From: Hondaea fermentalgiana
Taxonomy: Eukaryota > Sar > Bigyra > Thraustochytrida > Thraustochytriidae
Direction: 5' to 3'
Length of the DNA: 64,000 nucleotides
NCBI GenBank assembly: GCA_014084085.1
Contig: NPFB01000121.1
Location: 215,841 to 279,840 of the forward strand
Position numbers and translations under genes: made by a program. Of the stretch, positions 10,101 through 18,515 are shown piece by piece. The notes beneath the pieces were generated by a model. It was not told the DNA's origin. It saw only the letters and a program-made list of their open reading frames with translations, and ran no database searches. Every line of letters starts with the position of its first letter. Position 1 is the first letter of the stretch.

Positions 10101-10481
10101 CTCATGGCTGAAAAGCTCAAGAATCGCGGACTCAAAGTTTGGGTCGACCAGCGAACGGAAGGCAATCTATCGGCAAAGGAGATGAAAGCTGGTATTCTGG
10201 CGTCGAAATGTTACTTGCTCTTCTTGACAAAGACCGTTTTCAGCTCGAAGGCGGTGCGCATGGAGCTTGTTACGGCCTTGGAAGCAGAAAAGCCGGTTTT
10301 TCTCGTGCACGAGAGCGATCCGAGTCGTGTGGGTTTTGCCAACTTCTCCACGTACATTGACACGGTGCCAAAGATGGCAAAGCACATCTTCGATGACCGC
10401 GAGTCGATGCCCTTTCAGCGTCGTCTGTACCTGGCCGAGGGCTTTTACGATGAGCTTATCAGGCGCATTGATTCTAGCTGA
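7191..10481 (+). CDS. WD40-Roc-COR-TIR domain protein
   Basis: The start is the ATG at 7191 (1096 aa); upstream in-frame sequence has no ATG. Residues 1-285 carry about seven WD40 blades with SGSWDNTVRVWD-type ends. Residues about 318-540 form a Roc GTPase: Walker A GQAAAGKTS at 323-331, switch II DYAGQ at 465-469 and a G4-like THYD at 528-531. A COR-like region follows (about 560-800), with EKALEYLTFW before it and a winged-helix-like KPQWLLDKLSKVI stretch. Residues 954-1095 form a TIR domain (YHVFLSHKQ; KVWVDQRT). Its ELVTALE segment aligns with SARM1 EIVTAL, so E1025 matches the catalytic glutamate of NADase TIRs. ROCO proteins are GTPase scaffolds and TIR domains signal or cleave NAD+. 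A STAND-like stress or immune sensor is inferred. Domain calls are firm; function is unknown. Confidence 0.85.
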   Translation: MGRIRGNVYGVAQSADLVLAASWDGFLRAWSKKDGALVLEMKTPNDKPATRVAVQGKLAAVGTDYGGLFLVDLATASVVHALEGHTDHVESVIFDGNEIISGSDDDTIRVWDKASGQTRLRIDAGATVFGLAAHGDLLVAGLKDNTVRVFDRVSGDPRRVLREATGYARAVAIDAQRMVSGSRDKKVRVYAAPSLELVRVLEGHTRSVYSVALEGDRIVSGSWDNTVRVWDACSGDALHVLQGHADWVSSVALMGAEIVSGAGDKSVRVWDAKTGASTRVLDGSEAKRPMAEALGAAAAAALKAALANGDPAELGRCKLMLIGQAAAGKTSTVRSLLGMAPEKEHISTVGVELTCTDAESWKVSKDFDSGFERQACRVAALRMAVEEPSRWQTSIAGMWMRITRFVTSMIGGTGTLATASSGSRTEEQVELVPEAEVAQQFDYDEIENMAGETQSGNKIYFRIWDYAGQEVFYALHHIFLTREGGVYMLVFDMKQLLDEREKALEYLTFWLNSVKLHAPEAPVLLVGTHYDEASFDLHMVEKILIDNMSVHKNEQIIPNSTSSLSFFPIDNMSDDPDRAWHLRTAVEKTASRLEPISRKISLRWLKVLDDLLKLDCNYVPFATAQEIATKYHAGDQTDELLSFFHELGMLVHLRATDTLYDKIVLKPQWLLDKLSKVIADEIHVKHYYRDLPNARLKTDFGELRNRGIATRSLLEHLWENEQVAYLRDFMSGTMLMSNWLFPEKALTRNRQDEPLFLVSSLLKNSTNDSLAAEIAGMDSGLTCVLDFSEFFLPDGVFARLLSLCAKHSGDAVSRKHSPRLAGNKAIIRFGLSEFALEQIGDKIWIRVKRDSGKPASTLKTLLSMFQGARDAVFADLPWELLLQSPTNASVLVPHGDLEEARALDVEYIDSADATRVKVADFAQFFIGGSLLEDMRDTGEVGRHTALRLDSKFQYHVFLSHKQFEAGDACNLMAEKLKNRGLKVWVDQRTEGNLSAKEMKAGILASKCYLLFLTKTVFSSKAVRMELVTALEAEKPVFLVHESDPSRVGFANFSTYIDTVPKMAKHIFDDRESMPFQRRLYLAEGFYDELIRRIDSS

Positions 10482-10868
10482 TTCTGAAATTATTGATCAA
10501 TTTTTAGATTTAACCAGCGGCTCTTACCCGACTTTACGGCTTGCATCCGCAAATTGTAGTCTGTGAGTTTCTTGATCTTTTTCTTCGGCGCTCACTGTCA
10601 GGCCGAACCACAACTGTGGTATCGTGAAGCACCCTTGCGTCCCTCTCTCGGCCGTATCGCGTGCGCGTATATCCTCCCACTCCATCCACGCAACCCTGCG
10701 ACCTCGCGCAGCCCCTTCCCTCGCGCCAGTCGGACCTGTCCGCGCCTCATCGTTTCCCAAGCCAGACCCCGCCAGGATGCCGACCCAGAGCGCGACGGCG
10801 AGCCTCGTCGCGCGGCTCTGACGATGATGGCTCTCACTAGGCCTAGGCCTAGCTCTCACATGTGCCTG
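10482..10868. other. Intergenic region between WD40-ROCO-TIR and the EF-hand fragment
   Basis: Convergent region downstream of both genes. No gene is seen. It contains the 16-bp palindrome at 10837-10852. Confidence 0.6.
10837..10852. repeat. 16-bp perfect palindrome CTAGGCCTAGGCCTAG
   Basis: It lies 16 bp past the stop codon of the minus-strand EF-hand fragment. A copy with one mismatch occurs at 18266-18281, directly after the stop codon of the RCC1 gene. It could be a 3' UTR element, a protein-binding site or a mark of a duplicated or inserted segment; function unknown. Confidence 0.8.
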
Positions 10869-11013
10869 TTAGTGTTGCTTGCTTCTGATCGCGCCATGCC
10901 GAAGATAACGAGGCCCGGGCTCCGCGCGGTCCGTATCCAAACCCCGAACGAACCCCTGCGCGAGGCCGGCCGTGAATTCACTCGCCGTGATTTTCCCATT
11001 TTTGTCGCCGTCA
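10869..11013 (-). CDS. EF-hand protein, C-terminal fragment (5' part lost in assembly gap)
   Basis: Reading the minus strand out of the gap gives about 47 codons ending in TAA at 10869. The first residues are DGDKNGKITASEF, a canonical 12-residue EF-hand loop (D1, D3, N5, G6, I8, E12) followed by the hydrophobic exit helix (FTAGL). The chance of this arising in a shadow frame is low. The gene must begin inside or beyond the N-gap, so it is divergent from the RCC1 gene starting at 11202. It is a calcium-binding protein of unknown size; calmodulin-like, a calcium-regulated enzyme or another EF-hand protein are all possible. Confidence 0.65.
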
Positions 11014-11113
11014 NNNNNNNNNNNNNNNNNNNNNNNNNNNNNNNNNNNNNNNNNNNNNNNNNNNNNNNNNNNNNNNNNNNNNNNNNNNNNNNNNNNNNNN
11101 NNNNNNNNNNNNN
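11014..11113. other. Assembly gap (100 N)
   Basis: Exactly 100 undetermined bases, the usual placeholder for a gap of unknown length. Protein-coding sequence enters it from the left on the minus strand, so ORFs translated through it are artefacts. Confidence 0.99.
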
Positions 11114-11201
11114 GCCGCCGCGGCCGCAGGGCTCGCGGGGCGCGGCGAGGCCTCGAGGCGCGGCGAGGCGCAGGCGAAAGCGCATCACGGAGCCGGCCGG
11201 C

Positions 11202-14200
11202 ATGCCCAAGTCCGTGGCCTCGGCGTCGTCCTCGGCAGCGGCGTACGATGCGCGCATGCGCAAGGTGGAGGGCCATGTGATCGTGCGCGAGGGGATCATG
11301 TTCGAGAAGGAGTTCAGGGCCACGTCCTCGGCGTCCCGGAAAGCGCAGGAGGAGGCGCCCAGCAGCAATCTTCTTGGATCCGCGGATGACGAGTTTGGGG
11401 ACTGGGAGGATATGAGTCAGCCCGACGCCTCGGGAAAGGGCGGCGGCGACGAGGACCCCAGCGACGACAGGGAGTTCGTGCGCTGGTCGAAAAAGGATGT
11501 CATCCTCTTTGCGAATGGAAACCTCGTCATCAAGGAGCATCAGACCAAGGGTTTCGCCATCTGGCCCTTTCGATCTTCGTCCTCGAGCTCAGGAGACAGC
11601 GCCGACGGCCGATCGCGCTCACGGTCCAGGTCAAAGGATTCTCAAAGCGGCGTTGCCGAGGAACATCGCAAAACCCGCGTCCTCGTGCTCGAAAATGCCG
11701 GCTTCAAGCAGGTCGAGCTCGACAAAAAGTCTCGTTTGTACACGTTCCGCGTCTACCCTACCAAGGAGGGACGGCCCATATGGCTAGCTCTTGCCTCGGA
11801 AAAGACGCTGCGTGGATGGTTCAAGGACATTCTTGGCGTTGCCGCTTCCACGCGACCTGCGGCTCTTCGTAATGGCATCGCCAAGCCTCTTTTGAAATCA
11901 GGCAACGCTAATGGCAAAGAGGGACAGAATGGCAACCGCGCCAACGAGGAGCTCCGGCGCTCCGACATTGAACGAGCGCGCGACGCCTGGCACCAGGCGT
12001 TCTTCGAGGTCACTGCAGACCTTGATGATCTTCCCCTTCGCTACTGGAATGCCGAGTATTCGCCAGCGCACCTTCGTGGCGACGCCATGGCCGCCTATCG
12101 GCTGTGGCGCGATTTTTGCTCGTTCATCCTTGTGCATGCCTTCGAGGTGCAGCAGGACGCGCGCCAGGCTGGTTCCAGTAGCTCGGGAGAAATGCAGTGC
12201 GTCGAACGCTTCACCGAGTCCTCGTTCGCCGCTCCAGATAGCATTCAGGAAACGCGTATTCACGATGCGATGCAGCACTTTTTCGACGCCAAAGGCGTGC
12301 TTCTCGTTCTCGACCAGGAACATATGGCAGCCAATCGCTTCCAGCTGGCAACTTCCCTTATTCTGCAACAAGGCGTCAAGCTCTTTGCCACGCCGACACC
12401 CCCGGGTCCTTACGATCTTGAGCGCCTCGACACCCCACTCGGCCCTGAAGCAAGCCCCTTTGCGCGCTTCATGCACTTGCCTGTCCCCAGAACGGCCGCC
12501 ACCCTGCTCATTACGCAACATGGATTTGTCTCGTCTGTCGAAATTCCGTCGCAGCGCGATCGTCGCAAGGCTATCATTCTCGCCATGCTCTGCGTTCCCC
12601 GCGAAAGCAGTGTCCTTCGCTTTACCCAGAACTCCATCAAATGTCTCTGCCCAAGTCGCAGTGATGGCCATCGCCACCTCAATCGCATTGTGTCCACCAT
12701 TCTTGGCCGGGACGTGTATGGAAATGCGCTGCTCACCTTCAAACAGGACGAGATCTTTGAGCATCTCGCCTGGAAGGCAGATCTCTTGCGCCCCGAGTAC
12801 CCTGTGGCACGGCTCGACCTTTTTCGCGAGTACTATGTTCGCTTCAACAATCTTCGCTTCAACCCGGATGAGACACAACCGGCCCTGGACGCGGAGCTAC
12901 TGATTACTCTTGACGCATACATCAACGGCACATACGCTGCTGCCACTCACATTGCGCGCCACCGCCACCTCGTCAATCGTCCGCAGCAAATCATTACAAT
13001 TCTTCACAATCATGGAACCTCGGCCAATGAGGAGTCGCTCTCCCTCATGTACGAGCTACTGGGGCCTTCGGGTGGCGACATTGTCCTCCCGGATCTCGTT
13101 CTCCACCGTTTTCGTGGAAACTTCAATGGTGCGGTTCTCTTTCTTCGCTTCTTCATGCAGCAGGCTTCCGAGTTCGCCTCGTCGGCCGCAAGTGGGGGTC
13201 ACGGCTGGAACCGCTCGAGGCTTTCCCTCTTCGACACTGTTGAGCTCAAACGCATGCTCGTTCAAGCCTTTTTGCGCCTTTCCGGCCAAGTCCTCACCGT
13301 CAAGACACTACTGCACGATATGCAAGAAATTAACTCGCTCGCCACGCTCGGCGAGCAGGTTGATTTGGCCTATGAGGGCAACAATTCGTCCATTCTCGAG
13401 CATGGAGGACCTCACCTCTATGTCCAGCGGCTCTCGGGTGGCATGAACCGCTGCTCGATCCGTGATGATGCAGGCATATCGTACCCAGAGTATCCCATCG
13501 AGTCGCGCGACCCGCTGGAGATGGCTTCCACCGTCCTGAATCGTCTCAACTACTCTGTGCGTCACAATCTCGTTCGCTATGTGCCACGCGAGCAACAAGC
13601 CCCTGCAAGTGCCGTGTCCTTTTATGCAGACTTCGCCCGCAAAATCTTCCAACGCGACTATTCCTTTGGCGCAACGAGCGAAAAAAAATCGGCGCCTTCT
13701 TCGTCCATTGGCCGAAAGAAATCACATGTTCAAGAAACGGCGAAAACAAAGGAACGCGTCAAGCGCTGGTGGAATCCTTGGCGCCCGGCACAGCCCGAGG
13801 TCGCGGGAACAATTGCCTGGCTGACCATTATGCTTTCACGTGCCGCCGACCTCGTGCTCACGCCCAACATTGGCTCTGCGCGAGTCTGCGACACATCGAG
13901 CGTGCTTGATGCCCTGAATCGCGCCGAGGAAATGGTGCGTCACCACACGAGCCCTCTTCTCGTGCCAATTGCCCTTGTGCGCGCCGTTTTAACAGCACGC
14001 GAGTCAAGTGTCGTTTATGCCCTTCTCATTGCCCGGGCTCAGCACGCCGTTAATGTGTCGGCCTACATCACGCATCTGTGCAATTGGCTTCTCTTCTTAC
14101 CAGGGACCGCGCACACGCCCGCGCGCTCGCTGCGCGTGCGCAAGCTCATGGAAAAGCTTCAACGCACTCCCCGGAAACAGCCTCTTTCACAAGCCAAGCT

Positions 14201-17200
14201 CATTGAGCGGACTTTTCTCCGTCGCGAACCTTTGCGAACGTACATGCACGAGCTCGACACCGTGTCTGTGAACAATGAGCTCGAAGGTCTCCTGCAGGCG
14301 CGCTTCACACTGACAGAGGAGGACTTCGATGGCGAATTCACCCTTCAGCGCCTCGAGGCCAGCATTCTTCTCGAGATGCAAACCATGGGCAATGTGCGCA
14401 GGAGCATGCGCATCCGCTTCCAATCTCAGCAGCAAAATGTTGCAACGCCCGTAGCACAGACGCAGACACAGCAGCAGCAACAAGAATATCAGCAGCAACA
14501 GCAGCAACAGCAACAGCGCCGCGACGGACAAGATTATGCCGGTGGGACGCATGATTCGATGGGCTCTCTCGGCGCGGACGGATCAGACTCGCACAACCAT
14601 TCCGGAGGCGACCTTCACGCGGCCTCGGGCGCCACGGACGAGGAGCGCTCGCGATCCGAAAGCAACGCCACGGACAGCTCCTTGCATACCACTGCAAGCG
14701 AGCGCGCTCTCGCTGATGCTTTGCCGTCCATGCAGGAATTGGTTGAAAATATGGACGTGACGACCTACGTTTCCGTTCAAGGACTAACTATGGGTCTGTC
14801 GCAGGAGCGCGAGCAGCTCATGATTCAAGATCTTGCCAACGGGTCGTCACGAATGCCCTCCGCCTCGAGGGATAGCTTTGGGCTCAATTCTCCGAATAAT
14901 GAAAGCGATGAGGATGACGAAGAAAAGAATGCAGACTATGGCCAGTCTCTTCTCGCGCGATCCATGGTCATTTCGTCAACCTTGCTCCCGCACGAGATTG
15001 AGATTTCTCATGTTTCGTGTGGCGCGCGCCATTCTGCGCTCGTCACGCGCGCTGGCGTTCTCCTGACGTTTGGCTATGGCGGCGCAGGTCGCCTCGGTCA
15101 TGGTGATGAGGAGTCCGTGGCCGAGCCGCGTGTTGTGCAGTTTTTTGTGGAAAACGACATCATGGTTACATCTGTCGACTGCGGTCGCGATCATACGGCT
15201 GCAGTTGGAATGACCTCTGGCGGCCTTGCGGGGACCGTGTACGCCTGGGGCTGGGGCGAAGCTGGTCGTTTGGGCCAAGGCATCGAGGTTGGCGTGCAGA
15301 GCACACCTGCCAAGATCAATCGTTACGTCCTGGACGAGGTCTTGCACGAGGAGGTCCCCGAGGCATGTGTGGAAATTGTCTCGGTCTCGTGTGGCCGCGA
15401 GCACACGCTCTTGCTTTCACGTTCGGGTATGGTCTTTAGCTGCGGCGTGGCAACGTGCGGAAGGCTTGGACTCGGCGATGCCGGGCGGGACCGTCTCATC
15501 CCTACGCGAATCAAGGGCAATCTCGAGGACGAGCAGGTTGTGGCTGTCAGTGCTGGCGACGCACACTCCTTGGCGGTCACATCAGACGGCGTGGTGTACT
15601 CCTGGGGTTTTGGCGAGTCTGGCGCGCTTGGGCACGGAGACACGCAGAATCGCCTCGACCCGAAACGTGTTGCCTTGCTGCAAGACATGCGTCGCGTCAT
15701 CCAGGTCGGCTGCGGTGCATACCACTCGGTGGCTCTCGATGACCAGGGCCGTGTCTGGACCTGGGGTGACGGCATCAATGGTCAGCTTGGCATTGAACAA
15801 GATGGCGCCATGGGTAATTCGAGCAGCGACGACGAAACGGGCGCAAGTACGATTCCTCGTATGGTTCGTTTTGCCCGCGTCGCTCCATCAGGCGCCAACA
15901 TTAAGCAAATTGCATGCGGCACAAACACTGTCTGGGCTCTCGACGCCGAGAACAAGCTCTTTCATTGGGGCTTTCCCGAGATTGTGGACAATGGCCCGCG
16001 CACCCCGACTCTTTTCGAGAATGGACATTCGGAAATCGACCAAGATCATGTCGTTTCTGTGTTTGCAGCCGGAAGCCTCCACCAAATCGTCTGCTTTAGC
16101 AACTCGTCTTCGTACGAGGGTCTGTCGCTTGTGCAGAGCGCTCCACCTGCCGTCATGCCGCCGCGCAAAGTTCGTCCGGCCGTAGACTCCCTCAAGACGG
16201 TCGTGAGCTACACGGAAAGCACACCTATAAACGAGCTCGCGCAGACGCGTAGTACTCCTCATACGTCGAACGGTACTGGATCAGACACGAACAACGCGAT
16301 ACAGAGCCCAGCGGCGCCGCGATTTGATCTCGGCCGGTTCCGATCAAACGAGAACTCGCGCGGTCTTCGGGTTCTCTTTTGCGGGTCACTCGACAAGGAT
16401 GCGAACACCATTTCGTACACGCGTGAACTCTTGGCATTCCATCACGAGCAGCTCATGCTGCGTGCTGGCGATGTCCTTGGCACCGAGCGCAAGCTGGACG
16501 AGAGCGCAGACCGTATGTCATCGGGCCAGGGCGAAGCTTCGGCAGACGGAAGACACACCAACCTGAACGCGCCCCCGATGCCGTGCATCTACGAGTCCAG
16601 GCCGACGGTGATTCGCGAGCTGTCTGGATCTGTCATTACGAGCGCTGCAGGAAACCAGGCAACGTGGCGCTTCACGACCAAAACTGGCAAATTATATCAA
16701 TGGAATTCGGATCACGTGCGACCTGTTGAGCAAATTGAGCTGTCTCTTACCGGGGCGCGCTCCCTCAAGGTTTCGTGCAGTGCGGAGAACGAGTGGTTCG
16801 GGTGCATTGTTGATCGTGGTGCTCTCGAAGAGGCCCGCAAGCGGTCCGCTCGCGAGACAAATGGGTCTGGCGTCGCCTCGCCAAAGGGACCATCTCGCGC
16901 CCAGAGTGGACAGGGTTTGGGCCGCGATGGCTCGAGCTTTGGCGGCAAAACCTCCAAGTACGCCGCAACGACGTCACGCGAGCGGCCAGGTGGCGAAAGT
17001 AGTGGCGATGGTGCTGATTCTTCGGAAAGGGACAGCGGGTCGACTCATTTGTTGCTTTGGAACAAGAGCCACCGGCCCGCGTACTCGGGCTCGCGCAAGA
17101 GCCACGCAGGCTGGAAGACGATCCCAAGCCGCGATGCGCGCTACTTTCCCTCGGTGCTTTGGCCACCGCATGACGAACTGCGCTTGCGCGACGCCGCTGT

Positions 17201-18263
17201 CGGCGCCCGCAATGTGGTGGCCCTCGATGTTGATGGCGTCGCGTACGAGATCGGGTCTGACACGCCAGTTGCCATCATGAGTCTCGAGAATTCGGGTGCC
17301 CATCCTCGACGCGGTCTCGACGAGGGCAGTAGCACTACGCGCGGGCGGGGCCGCTCCGAAAGCCACGACAGCTTTGCCATGGCACAAGAAACCTCGCCAA
17401 TGAATTTAGACTTCGCTGCGCGTATCCGCCGCTTCTATCTCAAGTACAACCCGAACAAGATCCGGTCCAATCCGGGCTTTCTCAGCACTATGTTGCGTCT
17501 CTATGGAAACCGCCAACAAGAACTCCTGGACCTTTTGCATTCAAAGTATGGCCCCGAGCCAAGCGAGCGGGAAGCCATTTGCCCCACGGGATTTGCACGC
17601 GATCATCCACGCATTGTACACCTTCCTGTCCGCACACGCATTGTTCAGGTTGCGTGTGGATCAGGCCACTCGTTGGTCCTCTCGGAAAAGGGAAAGCTCT
17701 TTTCTTGGGGCGAGGCGTGCCCGGCGCGCGGCACTGGCCCTTCGCGCACGGAGTATATCAAGTCGCCCGTCCCTGTACTTTGCAAGCTCCCGGCGCCATA
17801 TCCAGGTGCGGACCGTACTCACATTGCGCGCATTGCGAGTTCCTCCTCGCACTGCATGGCCGTAACGCTGGGTGGCCTCGTTCTTAGTTGGGGTGCTGGC
17901 ATTGCAGGTGAGCTTGGTCATGGTGACCGGACCTCCAAGTACGAGCCGACGCTCGTGCGATACTTTGTGCGGGAAGGCATTCGCGGAGGTCGCATTGCGT
18001 GCGGGCATCGGCACTCTGCGGTCGTCACCACGGACGGTCGTGTGTATACGTTCGGACTCGCTACGAATGGGCAGCTTGGACTCGGCGTCCAGGATCCTCG
18101 GACGCTTGAGCTATGCCCAACGTACGTCGCCGAGCCGCGGCAGGTGACTCTTATTGATGACGACGACCCGGAGGCTCCCATGTACGCCACGAATGTTTTT
18201 GCCGGCAGGGCGTCGACGATCATTCTGGCCACGCACGAGGCAAATGTGGCCCCGGAACAGTAG
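11202..18263 (+). CDS. Giant PH-like and RCC1-repeat protein
   Basis: The ATG at 11202, 88 bp after the gap, gives 2353 aa; the longer open frame through the N-gap is not real. Residues about 90-210 look like a PH domain split by a Ser/Arg-rich loop (SRLYTFRVYP strand, LRGWFKDI final helix with its Trp). Residues 210-1080 are a mostly helical region I do not recognise. A poly-Gln stretch lies near 1085-1105. RCC1 repeats occur in two arrays. Residues about 1270-1630 hold five to six (for example VVYSWGFGESGALGHGD). Residues about 2147-2346 hold three (for example LVLSWGAGIAGELGHGD). A degenerate Ser-rich spacer with possible decayed repeats separates them. RCC1 propellers act as GEFs or protein scaffolds; a membrane-linked scaffold is inferred. 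No BEACH or HECT domain is seen. Confidence 0.75.
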   Translation: MPKSVASASSSAAAYDARMRKVEGHVIVREGIMFEKEFRATSSASRKAQEEAPSSNLLGSADDEFGDWEDMSQPDASGKGGGDEDPSDDREFVRWSKKDVILFANGNLVIKEHQTKGFAIWPFRSSSSSSGDSADGRSRSRSRSKDSQSGVAEEHRKTRVLVLENAGFKQVELDKKSRLYTFRVYPTKEGRPIWLALASEKTLRGWFKDILGVAASTRPAALRNGIAKPLLKSGNANGKEGQNGNRANEELRRSDIERARDAWHQAFFEVTADLDDLPLRYWNAEYSPAHLRGDAMAAYRLWRDFCSFILVHAFEVQQDARQAGSSSSGEMQCVERFTESSFAAPDSIQETRIHDAMQHFFDAKGVLLVLDQEHMAANRFQLATSLILQQGVKLFATPTPPGPYDLERLDTPLGPEASPFARFMHLPVPRTAATLLITQHGFVSSVEIPSQRDRRKAIILAMLCVPRESSVLRFTQNSIKCLCPSRSDGHRHLNRIVSTILGRDVYGNALLTFKQDEIFEHLAWKADLLRPEYPVARLDLFREYYVRFNNLRFNPDETQPALDAELLITLDAYINGTYAAATHIARHRHLVNRPQQIITILHNHGTSANEESLSLMYELLGPSGGDIVLPDLVLHRFRGNFNGAVLFLRFFMQQASEFASSAASGGHGWNRSRLSLFDTVELKRMLVQAFLRLSGQVLTVKTLLHDMQEINSLATLGEQVDLAYEGNNSSILEHGGPHLYVQRLSGGMNRCSIRDDAGISYPEYPIESRDPLEMASTVLNRLNYSVRHNLVRYVPREQQAPASAVSFYADFARKIFQRDYSFGATSEKKSAPSSSIGRKKSHVQETAKTKERVKRWWNPWRPAQPEVAGTIAWLTIMLSRAADLVLTPNIGSARVCDTSSVLDALNRAEEMVRHHTSPLLVPIALVRAVLTARESSVVYALLIARAQHAVNVSAYITHLCNWLLFLPGTAHTPARSLRVRKLMEKLQRTPRKQPLSQAKLIERTFLRREPLRTYMHELDTVSVNNELEGLLQARFTLTEEDFDGEFTLQRLEASILLEMQTMGNVRRSMRIRFQSQQQNVATPVAQTQTQQQQQEYQQQQQQQQQRRDGQDYAGGTHDSMGSLGADGSDSHNHSGGDLHAASGATDEERSRSESNATDSSLHTTASERALADALPSMQELVENMDVTTYVSVQGLTMGLSQEREQLMIQDLANGSSRMPSASRDSFGLNSPNNESDEDDEEKNADYGQSLLARSMVISSTLLPHEIEISHVSCGARHSALVTRAGVLLTFGYGGAGRLGHGDEESVAEPRVVQFFVENDIMVTSVDCGRDHTAAVGMTSGGLAGTVYAWGWGEAGRLGQGIEVGVQSTPAKINRYVLDEVLHEEVPEACVEIVSVSCGREHTLLLSRSGMVFSCGVATCGRLGLGDAGRDRLIPTRIKGNLEDEQVVAVSAGDAHSLAVTSDGVVYSWGFGESGALGHGDTQNRLDPKRVALLQDMRRVIQVGCGAYHSVALDDQGRVWTWGDGINGQLGIEQDGAMGNSSSDDETGASTIPRMVRFARVAPSGANIKQIACGTNTVWALDAENKLFHWGFPEIVDNGPRTPTLFENGHSEIDQDHVVSVFAAGSLHQIVCFSNSSSYEGLSLVQSAPPAVMPPRKVRPAVDSLKTVVSYTESTPINELAQTRSTPHTSNGTGSDTNNAIQSPAAPRFDLGRFRSNENSRGLRVLFCGSLDKDANTISYTRELLAFHHEQLMLRAGDVLGTERKLDESADRMSSGQGEASADGRHTNLNAPPMPCIYESRPTVIRELSGSVITSAAGNQATWRFTTKTGKLYQWNSDHVRPVEQIELSLTGARSLKVSCSAENEWFGCIVDRGALEEARKRSARETNGSGVASPKGPSRAQSGQGLGRDGSSFGGKTSKYAATTSRERPGGESSGDGADSSERDSGSTHLLLWNKSHRPAYSGSRKSHAGWKTIPSRDARYFPSVLWPPHDELRLRDAAVGARNVVALDVDGVAYEIGSDTPVAIMSLENSGAHPRRGLDEGSSTTRGRGRSESHDSFAMAQETSPMNLDFAARIRRFYLKYNPNKIRSNPGFLSTMLRLYGNRQQELLDLLHSKYGPEPSEREAICPTGFARDHPRIVHLPVRTRIVQVACGSGHSLVLSEKGKLFSWGEACPARGTGPSRTEYIKSPVPVLCKLPAPYPGADRTHIARIASSSSHCMAVTLGGLVLSWGAGIAGELGHGDRTSKYEPTLVRYFVREGIRGGRIACGHRHSAVVTTDGRVYTFGLATNGQLGLGVQDPRTLELCPTYVAEPRQVTLIDDDDPEAPMYATNVFAGRASTIILATHEANVAPEQ

Positions 18264-18515
18264 AACTAGGCCTAAGCCTAGCATTTTGGGCAAAAGACAA
18301 CGTTGACGATGACAATGGCGATGTCATTCGTCTCTTGTGTTCTTTTCTCCTCTCCTTGTTGCAAGCTTTAGGAAGAAAAAAAAAAAGAGAAAGAGAGAAC
18401 GATAATTATTCATGGTTTTTACATGATGGAAAGCTAGCGGAGCGTGAGATTCTTTGGTGCGAAACTTTCTTAGTCTTGACAGTGGGGCCAAGTAGAAGAC
18501 TTGTATGATTCTCCC
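18264..18515. other. Convergent intergenic region with palindrome copy
   Basis: This holds the 3' ends of the RCC1 gene and the MFS gene. A near-copy of the 16-bp palindrome (CTAGGCCTAAGCCTAG) lies at 18266-18281, and an A-rich run with GA repeats lies near 18375-18400. No gene is seen. Confidence 0.6.

Noticed and set aside
10563..11201. N-terminal extension of the RCC1 protein through the N-gap
   Set aside because: Translation through 100 N is meaningless, the left flank is coding on the other strand (EF-hand), and a good ATG exists at 11202.
11898..12878. Long minus-strand ORF (326 aa) antisense to the RCC1 gene
   Set aside because: It mirrors the codon periodicity of the plus-strand gene, has no domain, and ends where the sense frame's codon bias changes; a GC-bias shadow.
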